Assembly (NCBI GenBank): GCA_030616025.1
Contig: JAUWYD010000040.1
Span: 1 to 8,163 of the forward strand
Source: Chloroflexota bacterium
GTDB taxonomy: Bacteria > Chloroflexota > Anaerolineae > UBA7937 > B3-Chlor
Direction of reading: 5' to 3'
Length of the DNA: 8,163 nt
Shown here: positions 5,779 to 8,163 of the stretch, in pieces
Position numbering within the stretch: the first letter of the stretch is position 1
Layout: each line of letters begins with the position of its first letter
Notes under the pieces: generated by a model
The model's input: only the letters and a program-made list of their open reading frames with translations
Database searches by the model: none
Told to the model about the DNA's origin: nothing
Made by a program: the position numbers and the translations under genes

Positions 5779-6960
5779 CTAGATCGCTTCTGTATCCTGG
5801 CCCACCTTCTTGAAGATGCCCAGGGCTTGATCGAGATCATCTTGGCTGTGGGAAGCGGAGAGCATGACCCTGATGCGAGCCTTCCCTCGAGGGACAGTGG
5901 GGAAGCCCAAGGCCATGGCGAAGAGCCCTTCATCGAAAAGCCTCTCGGAGAATTGGAAGGCTAGCGGAGCTTCGCCCAGCATCACCGGCGTGATAGGGGT
6001 CTCGCTCTGGCCGGTGTCGAATCCGAGCTTCTGCATTTCCGCCTTGAAATAGCGCGTGTTCTCCCAAAGCCTGTCCACTAACTCGGTTGATTCCTCCAGC
6101 AAGTCCACCGCGGCGATGCAGGCTGCCACATCGGCTGGGGTCACGGCGCTGGAGAAGAGGAAAGGGCGACCGTGCTGGCGCAGCCAATCCACAACCCTTC
6201 TCTTTCCGGCTACATAGCCGCCCATCACACCAAAAGCCTTGGAGAGCGTGCCAACTTCGATGTCAACTCTGCCGTGAAGATCGAAGTGATCCACGATACC
6301 TCGGCCGCCACGCCCCAGCACCCCCTCGCCGTGGGCATCGTCGGTCATCAGAGCTATTCCGTGCTCGTCTGCGATGTCGGCCAGTTTGTCCAGGGGGGCT
6401 ATGTCTCCATCCATGGAAAAGACGCCGTCCGTGATGATCAGTCGCCTTCTATACAGGGTTTCCCCTTCAATGGCCTCTCGCAGCGAGTCCGCGTCACGGT
6501 GCTTGAAGCGGACAACCTTGGCCCGAGATAGGCGGCACCCATCTATTATGCTGGCGTGATTCAGTTCGTCGGAGAAGATCACATCCTCTCTGCCCGTCAG
6601 CGCGGGGATGACGGCCAGATTGGCATTAAAACCCGATTGGAACGACAGGGCGTCTTCCACCTGCTTGAACTCAGCAAGCCGCTTCTCTAACTCCAGGTGC
6701 AGAGTCATGGTGCCGGCGATGGAGCGCACCGCGGCCGGTCCCACGCCGAACTCGTCAATGGCCTTTTTGGCCGCCTCCTTCATCTTGGAGTTGTTGGCCA
6801 GGCCCAAGTAGTTGTTGGCGCAGAAGTTCAGGACGCGCTTCCCGTCAACCGTTACCCAGGCTTCTTGAGACGAGCCTATGGTGCGGATGGCGATGTACAG
6901 TCCCTGTTCCTTCAGACGCTCAATGTCCTCCGTGAGGAATGCAATTCTATCCTTGGCCAT
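5779..6960 (-). CDS. kbl: Glycine C-acetyltransferase (2-amino-3-ketobutyrate CoA ligase)
   Basis: Kbl splits 2-amino-3-ketobutyrate with CoA into glycine and acetyl-CoA, completing threonine breakdown started by Tdh. It is a PLP-dependent enzyme of the alpha-oxoamine synthase family. The 393 residues are close to the usual length of about 398. Seen: NFCANNYLGLANN (residues 45-57), the GVGPAAVRSIAGT stretch, FQSGFNANL, DELNHASIIDG with His135 stacking on PLP, TDGVFSMDGD, DDAHGEGVLG with Asp207 and His210, and the Schiff-base segment GTLSKAFG with Lys241, followed by FPTVPRGKARIRVMLSA near the C-terminus. ATG 6960 is chosen because the family N-terminus begins there and AGGAAAG (minus, 6973-6967) precedes it; the open frame back to 7143 merely runs into tdh. 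It lies 29 bases after tdh in one operon. Paralogues such as KAPA or serine palmitoyl synthases are possible by family, but the tdh neighbour settles the call. Confidence 0.96.
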   Translation of the reverse strand: MAKDRIAFLTEDIERLKEQGLYIAIRTIGSSQEAWVTVDGKRVLNFCANNYLGLANNSKMKEAAKKAIDEFGVGPAAVRSIAGTMTLHLELEKRLAEFKQVEDALSFQSGFNANLAVIPALTGREDVIFSDELNHASIIDGCRLSRAKVVRFKHRDADSLREAIEGETLYRRRLIITDGVFSMDGDIAPLDKLADIADEHGIALMTDDAHGEGVLGRGGRGIVDHFDLHGRVDIEVGTLSKAFGVMGGYVAGKRRVVDWLRQHGRPFLFSSAVTPADVAACIAAVDLLEESTELVDRLWENTRYFKAEMQKLGFDTGQSETPITPVMLGEAPLAFQFSERLFDEGLFAMALGFPTVPRGKARIRVMLSASHSQDDLDQALGIFKKVGQDTEAI

Positions 6961-6989
6961 TCTCGGCTTTCCTTTCTCCCTGCCAAAGT

Positions 6990-8030
6990 TCAAGGACGAA
7001 GCACTACCTTGCCGCATTGCCCCCTGCTCATCAGCTTGAGACCTTGCTCGAAGTCCTCCAATGGAAGCCGATGAGTAATGATGGGGCCTACGTCCACCGC
7101 CCCAGAGCTCAGAAGGGCTCTGGTCTGGTACCAGTCCTTCCACACCTGTCGACCGGAAACACCATACACTGTCGCTCCTTTGAAGATCACTTCGTTCGCC
7201 AGGTCTAGTTCCACTGGCCGAGAGGGGATTCCCAGCAGGGCCGCATACCCTCCACCGCGTAACGCAGCAAACCCCTCGTGTATGGCCGAGGGGTTTCCTG
7301 ACATCTCCAGCAGCACATCTACTCCTAGCCCATCAGTGGCCGTCATGATCTCGCTCACCACATCCAGGTCCCGAGGATTGAGAGCGAGGTCCACCTTCAT
7401 CTGGGCAGCCAATTCTATACGGTAGGGGACCACCTCAGTACCATAGACCGCCGCTGCTCCCGCAGCCCTCGCTATGCCAATCGCCATCAGCCCGATAGGC
7501 CCGCAACCGGTCACAAGTACGGTCTTGCCTGCCAGATCTGTAGAGAGAGCGGTGTGTACGGCATTCCCGAAGGGCTCCTGTATGGAGGCTACCTCTGGTG
7601 GCATGTCGGGCGGGTTGAGCCATGCGTTTTCTTCCGGAATGCTAACGTACTCAGCGAAAGACCCGGCCCGGTCCACGCCGATGATAGATACACCCTCGCA
7701 GATGTGGGCCTGACCTGTACTGCACTGGCAGCAGATACCACATACGATGTGGGTCTCGGCAGAGACATAGTCGCCTGGCTCTGGGGTGGTGACCCCTTCG
7801 CCAACCTCTACGACTTCACCCGCGAACTCGTGTCCGAAGACCATTGGTGGCTCAATCCGACTCCGGGCCCAGGGATCCCACTCGTAAATGTGGACGTCGG
7901 TTCCGCAGATGGAGGTAGCCTTGACCTTGACCAAGACCTCACCCGGCGCAACCTGAGGAATGTCAACCATGGCCATCTCTGCGCCGGGCGCTGCCTCCGC
8001 CTTGATCACGGCCCTCATCTTCCCTGGCAT
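6990..8030 (-). CDS. tdh: L-threonine 3-dehydrogenase (zinc, NAD-dependent)
   Basis: Tdh oxidises L-threonine with NAD+ to 2-amino-3-ketobutyrate, the substrate of Kbl. It is a cytosolic zinc-containing medium-chain dehydrogenase. Seen: catalytic-zinc region ICGTDVHIYEWD and FGHEFAGEVVEVG, the structural-zinc loop HIVCGICCQCSTGQAHIC with its four spaced cysteines, EPFGNAVHTAL, the nucleotide-binding VTGCGPIGLMA, LLEMSGNPSAI, YGVSGRQVWKDWY and a C-terminal THRLPLEDFEQGLKLM...GKVVL block, close to the E. coli enzyme throughout. ATG 8030 (346 residues) has AGGGGG five bases upstream (minus, 8041-8036). The in-frame ATG at 8018 gives 342 residues with zinc-ligand numbering identical to E. coli (Cys38, His63, Cys93, Cys96, Cys99, Cys107) but has AGGG only three bases away, so it remains a real alternative. 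It is first in the tdh-kbl operon, the reverse of the E. coli order. Confidence 0.96.
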   Translation of the reverse strand: MPGKMRAVIKAEAAPGAEMAMVDIPQVAPGEVLVKVKATSICGTDVHIYEWDPWARSRIEPPMVFGHEFAGEVVEVGEGVTTPEPGDYVSAETHIVCGICCQCSTGQAHICEGVSIIGVDRAGSFAEYVSIPEENAWLNPPDMPPEVASIQEPFGNAVHTALSTDLAGKTVLVTGCGPIGLMAIGIARAAGAAAVYGTEVVPYRIELAAQMKVDLALNPRDLDVVSEIMTATDGLGVDVLLEMSGNPSAIHEGFAALRGGGYAALLGIPSRPVELDLANEVIFKGATVYGVSGRQVWKDWYQTRALLSSGAVDVGPIITHRLPLEDFEQGLKLMSRGQCGKVVLRP

Positions 8031-8073
8031 TCTTGCCCCCTGGTGCGTGCCCGCATCGCTGTGAACCCAGACC

Positions 8074-8102
8074 ATTATAGCACGCTCCACACGTGGCGTC
8101 AA
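8074..8102 (-). promoter_or_regulatory. Strong sigma-70-type promoter for tdh-kbl
   Basis: On the minus strand TTGACG (8102-8097) and a perfect TATAAT (8079-8074) stand 17 bases apart. Transcription would begin near 8067, leaving about 37 bases before the tdh start, so there is no room for a glycine riboswitch. The spacer contains a small CCAC/GTGG inverted repeat (8087-8096) that could bind a regulator. Confidence 0.85.
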
Positions 8103-8114
8103 AGATACGCTGGG

Positions 8115-8143
8115 TTGATGTGCAGGCATGCAAATGGTACAAT
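8115..8143 (+). promoter_or_regulatory. Divergent sigma-70-type promoter reading out of the right edge
   Basis: TTGATG (8115-8120) and TACAAT (8138-8143) are 17 bases apart on the plus strand. Its -35 box is only 12 bases from the -35 box of the tdh promoter. Only 20 bases follow in the window, so the gene it would drive is not visible. Confidence 0.6.
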
Positions 8144-8163
8144 GAAGAAAAGGGTGCTCTTGG

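Noticed and set aside
6961..7143. Extended kbl start inside tdh
   Set aside because: The family N-terminus and the ribosome binding site fit ATG 6960; the upstream part is an off-frame reading of tdh.
1..8163. Mobile element, CRISPR array or defence island
   Set aside because: No transposase, integrase, terminal repeats, regularly spaced repeats or defence-protein motifs were found on either strand.

Overview
The window is about 8.2 kb of moderately GC-rich bacterial DNA. It holds seven confidently read genes, one of which runs off the left edge, in four transcription units. The left pair of genes belongs to the oxygen-sensitive 2-hydroxyacyl-CoA dehydratase/activase superfamily. Together with a bacterial-type PdxST vitamin B6 pathway and clean sigma-70-like promoters (four, each with a 17-base spacer), this suggests an anaerobic or facultative bacterium. 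A Chloroflexota or Bacillota-like lineage would fit, but that is inference from protein style only.

Layout. Positions 1-1730 (minus strand): two overlapping genes (ATGA overlap) for an HgdB-like CoA-activase/dehydratase-family protein (partial) and a DUF2229-type partner, with a promoter at 1776-1804. Positions 1885-3540 (plus strand): a divergent promoter, pdxS, pdxT and a probable terminator hairpin that overlaps the pdxT stop codon; the two products form the glutamine-dependent pyridoxal 5'-phosphate synthase. Positions 3613-4230 (plus): a small stand-alone metallo-beta-lactamase-fold hydrolase with a perfect ribosome binding site. Positions 4231-4622: 392 bases without a credible gene, but rich in nested complementary segments that could fold as a multi-branched RNA. 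Positions 4623-5765 (plus): a 12-helix-type MFS transporter. Positions 8030-5779 (minus): tdh and kbl, the two-enzyme threonine-to-glycine plus acetyl-CoA pathway, convergent with the transporter gene across only 13 bases and driven by a strong promoter at 8074-8102. A second promoter, back to back with it, points out of the right edge.

How the genes relate. PdxST makes PLP, and Kbl is a PLP enzyme, so the window contains both a cofactor supply and a user of it, but they are in separate units and no regulatory link is visible. Tdh and Kbl act in sequence. The left pair probably belongs to a larger activase/dehydratase cluster continuing beyond position 1. The hydrolase and the transporter have no assigned substrate.

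No defence system, mobile element, CRISPR array, rRNA or recognisable tRNA was seen. The most unusual item is the putative structured RNA between the hydrolase and the transporter.
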